64,000 nt of DNA from Mucilaginibacter sp. SG564 (GTDB lineage: Bacteria; Bacteroidota; Bacteroidia; Sphingobacteriales; Sphingobacteriaceae), in assembly GCF_013149275.1 (NCBI RefSeq), contig NZ_JABGNA010000008.1, positions 367,131 through 431,130 of the forward strand. Direction: 5' to 3'. Below are positions 18,336 through 27,234 of this stretch, piece by piece. Position numbers and translations under genes: made by a program. Positions within the stretch are counted from its first letter, which is position 1. Every line of letters begins with the position of its first letter. The notes beneath the pieces are model-generated. The model saw only the letters and a list, made by a program, of their open reading frames with translations, was not told the origin of the DNA and made no database searches.

Positions 18336-18833
18336 ATGAAGATTGAACCACAACACGTAGTATCATTAACTTACGATTTGTATGTTGACCGCGACGGAGC
18401 CGAAGTTTTAGCTGAAAGCGCCACGCAAGAACAACCATTAACCTTTTTATTCGGCGCTGGCCAGATGCTGCCTAAATTTGAAGAAAACCTGAGCACGCTG
18501 TCAACCGGTGATGCTTATGAGTTTCGTCTGTCTGCAGCTGATGCTTATGGCGAATATGATCAGGAAGCTGTAGCTAACCTGCCTAAAGAAATGTTCCAGG
18601 GTCAGGAAATTCCTGAGATCGGCAGCATTTTGCCTTTACAGGATAACCAGGGAAACCGTTTCCAGGCGCAGGTAGTATCGGTAGCAGAAGATGCTGTTAT
18701 TGTTGACCTTAACCATCCGATGGCTGGCCAGGAACTGCATTTTAAAGGTAACATCCTGAATGTACGTCCGGCTACTCCGGAAGAATTATCACACGGCCAT
18801 GCACATGGTCCGGATGGTCATCACGCTCACTAA
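18336..18833 (+). CDS. SlyD-like FKBP-type peptidyl-prolyl isomerase
   Basis: ATG 18336, 165 residues; an in-frame upstream extension to 18300 overlaps the previous gene and is not needed. The domain order is FKBP, then inserted flap, then FKBP: V-S-L-T-Y-D-L, L-F-G-A-G-Q-M-L-P-K-F-E, D-A-Y-G-E-Y-D, D-L-N-H-P-M-A-G-Q-E-L-H-F. The C-terminus is His-rich (H-G-H-A-H-G-P-D-G-H-H-A-H), as in SlyD nickel-binding tails but short. Cytoplasmic folding helper, possibly metal-binding. Ends at a terminator. Confidence 0.93.
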   Translation: MKIEPQHVVSLTYDLYVDRDGAEVLAESATQEQPLTFLFGAGQMLPKFEENLSTLSTGDAYEFRLSAADAYGEYDQEAVANLPKEMFQGQEIPEIGSILPLQDNQGNRFQAQVVSVAEDAVIVDLNHPMAGQELHFKGNILNVRPATPEELSHGHAHGPDGHHAH

Positions 18834-18860
18834 TTTTATTGATATAAAATAGATAAGAAA

Positions 18861-18890
18861 ACGCCGGGTTTATGCCCGGCATTTTTTTTA
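18861..18890 (+). terminator. Intrinsic terminator after the SlyD-like gene
   Basis: GCCGGG stem, TTTAT loop, CCCGGC stem, then an eight-T run. Confidence 0.88.
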
Positions 18891-18943
18891 AATATGTCAT
18901 TGCGAAGCGTGGCAATCGCATACTTTACAGAGCTGCTGAGCCA

Positions 18944-19197
18944 GGCGTATACCCGCTCTTGGCCGCGCGGGAGGGCCAGTTACTTTGTAGCCACAAAGTA
19001 ACCAAAGGGCTTTCAGGAGAAATGCTTCTTTACGCACAATGCCTTTGTCCTGCAAATCAGTCAGAACCACGGGCTGCAATTATTTTGCCCAACTTTGTTC
19101 CCACAACCCTAGGCTTCAGCAAAAACTTGCTATGCCCCTGCAGCCGCACAGGCCACCATTGTTCTGCCCGCTTTCGCCCGAAGCTGTTCTGCTGACC
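18944..19197 (+). repeat. Dispersed ~255-bp element, copy A
   Basis: Non-coding element with an internal palindrome GTTACTTTGTAGCCACAAAG. It matches, in inverted orientation, 53513-53767; similarity spans most of the length except a central block that differs. A single GTCATTGCGAAGCG half-element lies just before it at about 18896. Confidence 0.85.
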
Positions 19198-19237
19198 GAA
19201 CGGAAAGAAAGAAAACTGTATTTTGTACAACTCCTTT

Positions 19238-19313
19238 GTCATGCTGAACGGAGTGAAGCATCTATTATGCGATATGCCTGCTTACGAGTAGATCCTTCGT
19301 TCCTCGGGATGAC
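19238..19313. repeat. Palindrome, family GTCATGCTGAACGGAG
   Basis: The left arm GTCATGCTGAACGGAGTGAA and the right arm TTCGTTCCTCGGGATGAC are imperfectly paired. Related elements are at 34962-35041 and 42269-42345. The rest of 19314-19443 is AT-rich, ending in TCACTAATT-type low-complexity DNA. Confidence 0.8.
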
Positions 19314-19443
19314 AAATTTTTTAAGTAAAATTAACTCGTAAAAAATCCTAAAAACGGCGTAGCCCTCAACGGAGTTAATCATGGTTCAGACAACTTTCGA
19401 AGCTTAATCACCAATTCACTTAATCAATAATTCACTAATTGCC

Positions 19444-20130
19444 TTAAATTTCCAGTCCTCCGTCATTATCAATATAACACCTCATCATGATGCGGCAGCC
19501 TATGGGTTCGCCGTTTAGGGTGGCGGGAATAAATATCTTGTCTTCTTCGTTGGGCATATCGGTACGCAGGTTAAATACTCTATGGTAATTAAGCCCGCTG
19601 AATAAGTGTACCTTAAAATCGGCCAGTCGACCGCCCGGGCTTACGAGCAATTCAATAACCGCATAAGATGCATTACGACTGATGCCCATGAGTTCGTTTG
19701 GGAGTTTAAATACTTTAAGATAGGGCAAATAGCCAAAATAACGCCCCCCTGCTTTAATAGGTTTGGTTGTACGGTCGGAGTCGGTTAGTACCTTATCTAC
19801 AAAATACCTAAGGTTTGAGGTGGTGTCTTCAACGGCCTCAAATTGTAATGACTTTTTAGTGTAGTCGTAATTTTGAAGCAGGTGGCCCTGTGGATCATAA
19901 AAATGCCATACACCAACCTTTTTGTCTTTATCAAAATTACCGCTGGCCACGGCAATATCTTTTTCGGTAAGGGCCTGGTATAAACCCTGTCGTGTGCTTT
20001 TATCGCTTTTAAGTACCGATATCCGTTCGGTTATCTGATCGGTAAGACGGTGTTTGCGTACCACGGTTTCCTGTGTAAAACCGGTAGTAAAATAAAAAAA
20101 CAGGATGGTAAATAAGGTTATAATTTTCAA
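19444..20130 (-). CDS. Exported hypothetical protein, 228 residues
   Basis: Starts at TTG 20130; no in-frame ATG lies between the upstream stop and the signal peptide MKIITLFTILFFYFTTGFTQ. The middle has a MORN-like stretch (K-V-G-V-W-H-F-Y-D-P-Q-G-H-L), and the C-terminus resembles a TonB-C-type fold (E-L-L-V-S-P-G-G-R-L-A-D-F-K-V) ending Y-I-D-N-D-G-G-L-E-I. Periplasmic or outer-membrane-associated by inference. It lies downstream of the outer-membrane barrel gene on the same strand. Confidence 0.75.
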   Translation of the reverse strand: MKIITLFTILFFYFTTGFTQETVVRKHRLTDQITERISVLKSDKSTRQGLYQALTEKDIAVASGNFDKDKKVGVWHFYDPQGHLLQNYDYTKKSLQFEAVEDTTSNLRYFVDKVLTDSDRTTKPIKAGGRYFGYLPYLKVFKLPNELMGISRNASYAVIELLVSPGGRLADFKVHLFSGLNYHRVFNLRTDMPNEEDKIFIPATLNGEPIGCRIMMRCYIDNDGGLEI

Positions 20131-20194
20131 CGCAGTTCAATTTTGGTAAATATAAAACAGGTTTCACGTAATGTCAAAAGCGCTGCCGTATAAA

Positions 20195-22984
20195 TTAGCC
20201 TCGTCCACCTCCACCTCTGCGCCCACCGCCGCCTCCACCACCATTCCGGCGTCCACCACCACCGCCACCAGAAGGACGACTACCTTTAAATTTTTGCAAA
20301 CGCAGGGTAAATGAAAGCATAAAATACCTGCCCAGCCGGTTGGTGCGCGTATCAATGATCTGGTTGCCGGATACCGTGCGGCTTACGCCTTTGTTTTCGT
20401 CGAAAATATCAAAGGACTGGAAACGTATGGAGGCGATGTGTTTGGCCAGGAACTGGTATTCAACATAACTGCTCAGCAGGGTAGGGTTGGCCTTTATCGT
20501 ACTGCTAAAGCCATGGTTAATGGTTTGGGTAAGGTTATAACCCAGCACCCAGCTGTAAAAGAAATAGTTGCGGCCATCAAGCCCCAGCGTCCACGTGCTG
20601 GCATCGGTATTTAAGGATGATGGCAGGCTGTAGCGGGTGGTATTGACGCTGTAATTGCCACTTACCTCGGTATCCATAATGCTATCGATATCTACCCTCA
20701 GTTTCAGTCCCTGGTTCCAAACCCAGTTTTTACCCATGTTGCGCTGATTTTCGATAAAGGATACGTTGTTGTTATAACCCGCGCCGCCGTTTAAGGATAC
20801 GGTGAACTTGCGTTGAGCAAATGGTTTCGAAAACGAATAGTTACCGTTGATATTATACAAACCATTAGTGTTCAGGTACCGGGTTTCCTGTATGGTGTTG
20901 TTGCGCTGGTTTGGATCGGTCCCGGTGCCGCTTGCAATAGATACCGGGGAAGTGTTGGTGACAATAGCGTTCTGCGTTTCGGAGAACGACAGGTTGGTGA
21001 ACAGCGAATTACCGCTGGTAAGATCAAACTGATTATAGCGCAGGTTGATGTTATTGGTAAATGAAGGTTTCAGATCGGGGTTGCCATACACCCGGTTCTG
21101 CGGGTTTGAATAATCGGGCTGAATCTGTAACTGCGTAAACGAAGGCTGACTATTGGAACCACTGTAATTGATGGTGAAAGAATGGTTGCGCGAAAAATTA
21201 TAAATGAACCTGGCCGTTGGTATCACATTAAAGGTATTGGTGGTGGTGCGAAAGTTGTGCGATTCACCTTCCAGCGTTGATGGCTGCACCGCCATACCTA
21301 TGGTGTAATTATATTTGGCGCCTATGCCCCGGATGTTTAAACCAAAGCGATTGGTGATAAACTGGTAATTGTAAATAGTACTGAGTGAATCGACAAAAGT
21401 TTGGCTACCCGTTGCCGGATCAACCCGGTAATTGTAGCGGTTATTATCGGTATTGGAATAGCTGTAACCATAGTTGGCCTCCAGGTAAGTGGTTTTGCCG
21501 ATGGGTTCGATATAAGATAAATGTACGTTTGCCCGCCGCGAGTTATTATTGCTGTTGATTTGCTGGAAAAGCGGGGTCACGATGGTATCCTGCCGGGTAG
21601 TGTACTGATCATTTAATCCCTGATCGCTTTCTGACAAGCTCAGCCCGGCGCTCACGCTGAAGTTGCGCCCTTTTTTATGAAACTTATGATTGTACAATAT
21701 ATTGATGCCCCCGCTTTTGGGGGTAGAGTTGGTTAAAGCCAGTTCGTTACCAGTTACCAGTGTGCCATTGCGGCTATTGCTAAAGGTATCGGTGCTGATG
21801 GTGTTGGATATGCCGTATGAAAAACTGGGATTTACCTTGAGGTAATTGGAGGTATCGATCTTGTACTCCATATTAAAATCAAAGCGGTGGTTTACACCGT
21901 GATTCCTGTTGTCGCTGTTATCGTTGTTGATGAGTGTACCCGATTGAAATACGTTTTGCTGCACCGTAGTGCTGGTCTGATCGCGGTCTTTATCGGCAAA
22001 GCTGTAACTGCCGTAAACGGTGATTTTTTTACCCCAGTCGTCACGGTAATTGGTACCGACAGACCTGTTGGTGGTAATACCATTGGCCGTACTGATCTGC
22101 GAGCCACCGCCGCCGCCTCTGCCACCACCACCGCCGCCACCACCCAGGTTAAAGGAGTTGGTATTGGTGTTGTTGAGTGTGCCGATAAGGGCTATCTGCC
22201 GGGTATCCATGAACGTATTGGCCGATAGGCGCGCCTGGTATTTATCGTCATTACCTACACCTATGCTTCCCTGCCCAAAGTTGCCCCGGTTTTTGCTCTT
22301 CTGTATGGTAATATTCAGGATCTTGTCGGGGTCGCCGGTTTTAATACCGGTAAGGTTGGCCTGATCGCCGTAATCATCAATTACCTGTATTGCATCAACA
22401 ATGTCAGCGGGCAGATTTTGGGTGGCGGTTTGCACATCGCCGGTAAAATAATCCTTACCGTTAACCCGTACTTTGGTTACCTGCTTGCCATGTGCCGTTA
22501 CGTTACCGTCCTTATCCACAGTTACACCGGGTAGTTTTTTTAGCAGGTCTTCCACCGGCGACCCCTCACGTACTTTGTAGGCACTGGCTTTATATTCAAC
22601 CGTGTCCTCCTTAATAGTAATGGGATTGGCCTCGGCAACCACATGCACCGTCTTTAAAAAGTTGGTTTGAACCTGAATTTTTATCGGATCGAGCTTAATA
22701 GGTTTGGTGTCATTATCCATTACATAACGGCGTATCAGGGTTTGATAGCCAATGCCGCTTACCGTTATTTTAAAATTTTTTGAGTTAACTGCCGGGAAGC
22801 TAAACGCACCGCCCACGCCGGTAGCCGCGGTAAGGCTATCTTTATCAGATATTAGCTTGATGTTAACACCGGGCACCGCGCCAACACTGTCTACAACGGT
22901 GCCGCTCACCTTGCGGCTTTGCTGCGCCAGGGTCTGCGTTATGCATAAAGAACAAAGGAGAATAAGTAGTAGGTGTTTGGTCAT
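20195..22984 (-). CDS. TonB-dependent-receptor-like outer-membrane beta-barrel with Gly/Arg tail
   Basis: 929 residues. Signal peptide 1-20 (ends T-L-A-Q), a carboxypeptidase-regulatory-like beta domain (~22-110), a plug-like segment (E-D-L-L-K-K-L-P-G-V-T-V-D, V-R-V-N-G-K-D-Y-F-T-G-D) and a long barrel of the OMP_b-brl/CirA type. A glycine-rich insertion at about 282-295 and a C-terminal tail of about 28 residues made almost only of Gly and Arg follow the apparent last strand (Y-F-M-L-S-F-T-L-R-L). No SusD partner is adjacent. The substrate is unknown; peptide or small-molecule uptake is possible. Confidence 0.88.
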   Translation of the reverse strand: MTKHLLLILLCSLCITQTLAQQSRKVSGTVVDSVGAVPGVNIKLISDKDSLTAATGVGGAFSFPAVNSKNFKITVSGIGYQTLIRRYVMDNDTKPIKLDPIKIQVQTNFLKTVHVVAEANPITIKEDTVEYKASAYKVREGSPVEDLLKKLPGVTVDKDGNVTAHGKQVTKVRVNGKDYFTGDVQTATQNLPADIVDAIQVIDDYGDQANLTGIKTGDPDKILNITIQKSKNRGNFGQGSIGVGNDDKYQARLSANTFMDTRQIALIGTLNNTNTNSFNLGGGGGGGGRGGGGGSQISTANGITTNRSVGTNYRDDWGKKITVYGSYSFADKDRDQTSTTVQQNVFQSGTLINNDNSDNRNHGVNHRFDFNMEYKIDTSNYLKVNPSFSYGISNTISTDTFSNSRNGTLVTGNELALTNSTPKSGGINILYNHKFHKKGRNFSVSAGLSLSESDQGLNDQYTTRQDTIVTPLFQQINSNNNSRRANVHLSYIEPIGKTTYLEANYGYSYSNTDNNRYNYRVDPATGSQTFVDSLSTIYNYQFITNRFGLNIRGIGAKYNYTIGMAVQPSTLEGESHNFRTTTNTFNVIPTARFIYNFSRNHSFTINYSGSNSQPSFTQLQIQPDYSNPQNRVYGNPDLKPSFTNNINLRYNQFDLTSGNSLFTNLSFSETQNAIVTNTSPVSIASGTGTDPNQRNNTIQETRYLNTNGLYNINGNYSFSKPFAQRKFTVSLNGGAGYNNNVSFIENQRNMGKNWVWNQGLKLRVDIDSIMDTEVSGNYSVNTTRYSLPSSLNTDASTWTLGLDGRNYFFYSWVLGYNLTQTINHGFSSTIKANPTLLSSYVEYQFLAKHIASIRFQSFDIFDENKGVSRTVSGNQIIDTRTNRLGRYFMLSFTLRLQKFKGSRPSGGGGGGRRNGGGGGGGRRGGGGRG

Positions 22985-23119
22985 AGTGCAGGTTTAATGA
23001 ATACAAAAGACCATAAAGATTTAATTAAGTTTAATATATTAAATGTGTGTAATACTATTGTTGCAGAAATTACCATTTTGATGCTTAAACTTGTAACGAA
23101 CTTATAACAAAAACTACGC

Positions 23120-23689
23120 ATGACAGCGCTCACCGATCAATCTGATTACAAAACGGTAAGTTTTTCTCAAACTACCATCACCGAACTGATGATACCTTCC
23201 TACTCCAATTTTGGGGGCAAGATACATGGGGGCATTTTGCTGTCGCTGATGGATAAGGTGGCTTATGTATGTGCCGCTAAACATGCCGGGAATTACTGCG
23301 TAACCGCCTCTATTGATACGGTGGATTTTTTGCAGCCGGTAGAAGTCGGCGAACTGGTATCCCTCATGGCATCGGTTAATTATGTGGGTAAAACTTCCCT
23401 GGTGGTGGGTATCCGCGTGGTATCGGAAAACATCAAGAATAATTCGGTAATGCACACCAATACCAGCTACTTTACCATGGTTGCTAAGGACGAGAACAAC
23501 AAACCTGTAAAGGTACCCGGCCTGATATTGGAAAACCGCGAGCAGGTGAGGCGTTTTATCGAATCGCGCCGGCGCAAGGAGATCAAACAAAGCTATATGC
23601 AGGAAGTAGAACAGATCCAGATGCCCGATAATTACGAACATTGCATCGCCATGCTCATGGGCGAACGCTGCCTGGTAGCAGGGGAATAG
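23120..23689 (+). CDS. Hotdog-fold acyl-CoA thioesterase (YciA-like)
   Basis: 189 residues. The hotdog signature N-F-G-G-K-I-H-G-G-I-L-L-S-L-M-D-K-V-A-Y is at about 34-53, followed by T-A-S-I-D-T-V-D-F and the strand V-G-K-T-S-L-V-V-G-I-R-V. The C-terminal ~40 residues are basic and helical. It is a cytoplasmic hydrolase of acyl-CoA thioesters; the chain length cannot be judged. A lipid-related neighbour (desaturase) follows 565 bp downstream. Confidence 0.9.
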   Translation: MTALTDQSDYKTVSFSQTTITELMIPSYSNFGGKIHGGILLSLMDKVAYVCAAKHAGNYCVTASIDTVDFLQPVEVGELVSLMASVNYVGKTSLVVGIRVVSENIKNNSVMHTNTSYFTMVAKDENNKPVKVPGLILENREQVRRFIESRRRKEIKQSYMQEVEQIQMPDNYEHCIAMLMGERCLVAGE

Positions 23690-23701
23690 GGTTTTTAAAG
23701 T

Positions 23702-23834
23702 CAAAAGTCAAAAGTCAAAAGTCAAAAGTCAAAAGGCAAAAGTCAAAAGTCAAAAGGCAAAAGTCAAAAGGCAAAAGGCAAAAGGCAAAAGGCAAAAGGC
23801 AAAAGGCAAAAGGCAAAAGGCAAAAGGCAAAAGG
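23702..23834 (+). repeat. 7-bp tandem repeat, 19 units of CAAAAGT/CAAAAGG
   Basis: Nineteen exact-length units. The left end is mostly CAAAAGT, the right ten units are all CAAAAGG, and the two types alternate between. It directly follows the thioesterase stop codon. The remainder to 24254 holds no gene apart from the palindrome at 24180. Confidence 0.95.
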
Positions 23835-24179
23835 ACATTATGTTAAGCAGGAAATCCTGGGAATCCCTAAATCATGTCAATCAAGGTTCAGACAAAATCA
23901 ACGTAATCAAAAACATCAACGGTGACATTTATTTGACATTAGATGAAATAAAGTATCAGGTTCGGAGTTTAAACTATAGGTGTTAAGTTTAATACCTGTG
24001 CTCTGCAACAATTAACCTGCATTAAATGGAAGGACTTCACCGTCACTAATCAACACACACATTCGTTACCCCTACCTATTGTCAATCCTACTTACAACTC
24101 GAAGGAATACTCCGAAAAGGGTTTAAGTTTTAGCAGGGATTTGGCACAACATAATATATCTTTAGAAAATGACAATTCG

Positions 24180-24194
24180 GTGATATTATATCAC
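24180..24194. promoter_or_regulatory. Perfect 15-bp palindrome upstream of the desaturase
   Basis: GTGATAT-T-ATATCAC, centred about 68 bp before the desaturase ATG. Size and symmetry fit an operator for a dimeric regulator; no regulator gene lies next to it. Confidence 0.5.
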
Positions 24195-24254
24195 TACATT
24201 GTGAGCGCTAACTATCCCCTTTAAACTATTTACTATTAATCCCCACAAAACTTA

Positions 24255-25331
24255 ATGGCTTTTTTAAACACGGTACTTGAACCGCCTTCATACGGCTGGA
24301 CGGATGAAAATGGTGACCTCTCCAAACCCTCTAACGGCAAAATTGTAAAAGAATTTTTTTCAAGACTCAACGTATTTAAGGACAAAAAAAACTGGCTCTC
24401 GTTTTTAAGCTGGTTCCTGGTATTGGCTTTGGTGCCTTTTTTAGGTCTGTTTATATTTAAATATTTCAGCTTTACCGGTTTAATTGTGGCTTTTGTTTAC
24501 AGCATGATCATCATGGGTACGCATGGCACCATTTGGCATCACCGGTATTGTACGCATAGTGCCTATACATTCAAAAATAAATTCTGGCGGTTTTTTACCC
24601 AAAATTTAACATTAAAGATCATCCCCGAAGAGATCTACGCGGTATCGCACCATGTACATCACGCGCTTTCAGATCAGCCCGGCGATCCGTACAATGCCCA
24701 GGGCGGTTTTATGTACTGTTTCCTGGCCGATGTAAACCACCAGCCCATTGCCCGCAACATGGGCGAGGCCTGTTATAAAAAATGCGTTAATCTCATGAAG
24801 CATGTGGGCGTTATTCCTAACACCTACAAACAATATCAAAAATGGGGAACCATTGCTAATCCATACCGCACTATCTTGGGTATCATATTAAACTGGGGCT
24901 TTTGGTTTGTGGCATTTTACCTTTTGGGTGGTATGCCGCTGGCTTGCGCGGTTTTTGGTTCGGCAGGTATCTGGGCTGTTGGAGTACGTACTTTTAATTA
25001 CGAAGGCCACGGCAAAGGCGAGGATAAACGCCGCGAAGGTATCGATCATAACCGCGAAGACATGTCTATCAATCAGCTATGGCCGGGTTATGTGGCCGGC
25101 GAATGGCATAATAACCACCACCTGTTCCCCAAAAGCGCCCGCTCTGGTTTTAAACCGCACCAGCTTGATCTGGCCTGGTGTTATATTAAATTTTTAAGTA
25201 TGATAGGGGCAGTAAGTTCGTACCGCGATTCCAAAAAACAATTCCTGCTGGAGTACTGCACCGTGAAACCAGTTGCTGGGCCAATTGCCGAATATCCGCA
25301 AACGGTTAAATCTGTATTTATAGCCGAGTAA
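24255..25331 (+). CDS. Membrane acyl-CoA (delta-9 type) fatty-acid desaturase
   Basis: 358 residues. Membrane helices lie at about 48-69 and 73-89 and again at about 215-245. Three histidine boxes are present: H90-G-T-I-W-H95-H, S-H132-H-V-H-H136, and E-W-H-N-N-H-H near 282-288, which bind the di-iron centre. Introduces a cis double bond into acyl chains, adjusting membrane fluidity. A palindromic operator-like site lies upstream and a terminator downstream, so it is probably a single regulated gene. Confidence 0.92.
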   Translation: MAFLNTVLEPPSYGWTDENGDLSKPSNGKIVKEFFSRLNVFKDKKNWLSFLSWFLVLALVPFLGLFIFKYFSFTGLIVAFVYSMIIMGTHGTIWHHRYCTHSAYTFKNKFWRFFTQNLTLKIIPEEIYAVSHHVHHALSDQPGDPYNAQGGFMYCFLADVNHQPIARNMGEACYKKCVNLMKHVGVIPNTYKQYQKWGTIANPYRTILGIILNWGFWFVAFYLLGGMPLACAVFGSAGIWAVGVRTFNYEGHGKGEDKRREGIDHNREDMSINQLWPGYVAGEWHNNHHLFPKSARSGFKPHQLDLAWCYIKFLSMIGAVSSYRDSKKQFLLEYCTVKPVAGPIAEYPQTVKSVFIAE

Positions 25332-25354
25332 TAATTAACCAATACGAAAAAAAT

Positions 25355-25394
25355 TAAAAGGGAATGATAGCTTAGCTGTCATTCCCTTTTTTTG
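25355..25394 (+). terminator. Intrinsic terminator after the desaturase
   Basis: AAAGGGAATGATAGC / GCTGTCATTCCCTTT stem followed by seven T residues. Confidence 0.9.
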
Positions 25395-25527
25395 TTAAAA
25401 GCACACATATAAAATAAAGGCAGATAAGTAAAATATATGATATGAATAAAATAATGCTATACCATTTACAATTGGATTTTATAACTTAGTGAACCCAATT
25501 ATATAGTGTAATATAAACACCTAATCC

Positions 25528-27036
25528 ATGCGTAATAAAATACAGTTTTTGTTTTTTAGCCTGCTTTGTTTTATTGTTCTTGTTAACCAAAAGGCAATTG
25601 CTCAGGCTTCCGCAATCGGGATATTTGACGGGCATACCGATGTAGGTCTGGTAAAACACCAGGGCAATGTGCAATACGATCCTAAATTGCAGCAGTATCA
25701 CCTCGAAGGATCAGGCGCAAATATCTGGGCCACAAGCGATGCTTTTCATTTTGTGTGGAAACGCATAAAAGGCGATTTTATATTACGCACCAATGCCGCT
25801 TTTATAGGCAAAGGTGTTGAGGATCATCGCAAAATTGGACTGATGATACGCAGTACGCTCGATTCTAACTCCAAACATATCAACGCGGTTGTTCATGGCG
25901 ATGGTTTAACATCCTTACAATACCGCAAAACGGTAGGGGGTATCACCGAAGAGAAAAAATCAACAATAACCGCTGCCAATGTGATACAACTGGAGCGGAA
26001 GGGTAATACCTATACCATGTCGGTAGCGCGCAAAGGCGATATGTTTGTAACCGAAGAAGTAAGCGATCTTGACCTGGGCGACGAAGTATACGTAGGCATA
26101 TTCATCTGCTCGCACAATGCCAATGTTACCGAAAAGGCCATCTTTAATAATGTACGTATTGTAGTGCCTGCCCCGGCAACGCTTGTGCCATACAAACAAT
26201 ACCTGGGCAGCAGTATCGAATTGCTCGATCTGGCTACGCAAAACAGTACTGTCGTTTATCAATCTCCCAAATCATTACAGGCGCCAAACTGGATGCATGA
26301 CGGGCAATCAATTATTTATAATAGCGAAGGCTCTTTGTATAAATTCAACCTTAAAACAAGGCAGCCTGTTGTGCTGAACACCGATCCGGCAAAAAATAAC
26401 AATAACGATCACGTTTTATCTTTCGATGGAAAAATGCTGGCCATCAGTAGTGGAGATGGCGGGCCGTCCATAGGGTATACTGTGCCGGCTACGGGAGGCA
26501 GGGCCAAGAGGATATCTGCTGTAGGCGTTGGCGCGAGCTATATGCACGGCTGGTCGCCTGATGGAAAGTACATCGTTTTCTGCGGCGAACGTAATAGGGA
26601 ATTTGATGTATACCGAATTCCTTCGGTTGGTGGCAAAGAAGTAAGGTTGACCAATAGTCCGGGTTTGGATGATGGTCCGGAGTATACACCCGATGGTAAA
26701 TACATTTATTTTAATTCGGTACGCAGCGGACTGATGCAGGTTTGGCGTATGAAAGCCGATGGCAGCGAACAAACGCAGATCACCAGCGATGATTATAACA
26801 ACTGGTTTCCGCATGTATCGCCCGATGGTAAGTGGATCTGCTACATCACCTTCCTCAAAAACGAGGTAGAACCCGGCGATCACCCTTTTTATAAACATGT
26901 ATTCATCAGGGTGATGCCTGCAGGTGGTGGGCCTTCCAAAGTGGTGGCTTATTTGTATGGCGGACAGGGTACTATCAACACACCTTCGTGGTCGCCAGAT
27001 AGTAAACACATTGCGTTTGTGAGTAACTCTCAATAA
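25528..27036 (+). CDS. Exported TolB-like beta-propeller protein with N-terminal DUF1349-like domain
   Basis: 502 residues. Signal peptide 1-25 (ends A-I-A-Q). About 30-215 is a jelly-roll domain of the DUF1349/concanavalin type (W-A-T-S-D-A-F-H-F-V-W, I-G-L-M-I-R-S-T-L-D). About 225-500 is a PD40 propeller with repeated S-x-D-G-K motifs (W-S-P-D-G-K-Y-I-V-F, Y-T-P-D-G-K-Y-I-Y-F, V-S-P-D-G-K-W-I-C-Y, W-S-P-D-S-K-H-I-A-F). Probably periplasmic; function unknown. Located just before the sugar-oxidation locus. Confidence 0.85.
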   Translation: MRNKIQFLFFSLLCFIVLVNQKAIAQASAIGIFDGHTDVGLVKHQGNVQYDPKLQQYHLEGSGANIWATSDAFHFVWKRIKGDFILRTNAAFIGKGVEDHRKIGLMIRSTLDSNSKHINAVVHGDGLTSLQYRKTVGGITEEKKSTITAANVIQLERKGNTYTMSVARKGDMFVTEEVSDLDLGDEVYVGIFICSHNANVTEKAIFNNVRIVVPAPATLVPYKQYLGSSIELLDLATQNSTVVYQSPKSLQAPNWMHDGQSIIYNSEGSLYKFNLKTRQPVVLNTDPAKNNNNDHVLSFDGKMLAISSGDGGPSIGYTVPATGGRAKRISAVGVGASYMHGWSPDGKYIVFCGERNREFDVYRIPSVGGKEVRLTNSPGLDDGPEYTPDGKYIYFNSVRSGLMQVWRMKADGSEQTQITSDDYNNWFPHVSPDGKWICYITFLKNEVEPGDHPFYKHVFIRVMPAGGGPSKVVAYLYGGQGTINTPSWSPDSKHIAFVSNSQ

Positions 27037-27234
27037 AGAGGCAAGAGATAAGAATCAAGAACCAGGAAAAAATTGAAGATTGAAAAATATGCGAAAATCA
27101 CCTTTATGATGACAGAATGATAAATTGAATTAAATGCAATTAAAAAGAAAAATATGTAGTTATCTTGTCTCTTGATTATTGTTTTCTTGACTCTAATCAA
27201 ATATCCCAATTATAACCTTAAATATATCATTTCC
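27037..27234. repeat. Low-complexity imperfect inverted repeat
   Basis: Words such as AAGAGATAAGAATCAAGAA near 27042-27061 return as complementary CTTGTCTCTTGATTATTG near 27164-27181. Imperfect pairing; no gene seen. Confidence 0.5.

Noticed and set aside
18872-19341. Short frames in both strands of the repeat cluster
   Set aside because: They lie in dispersed non-coding repeats and recur in copy B; no protein-like features.
23641-23925. Plus-strand frame through the CAAAAG repeat
   Set aside because: Lys/Gln/Arg/Ala-rich translation of a minisatellite, out of frame with the thioesterase; no start signal.
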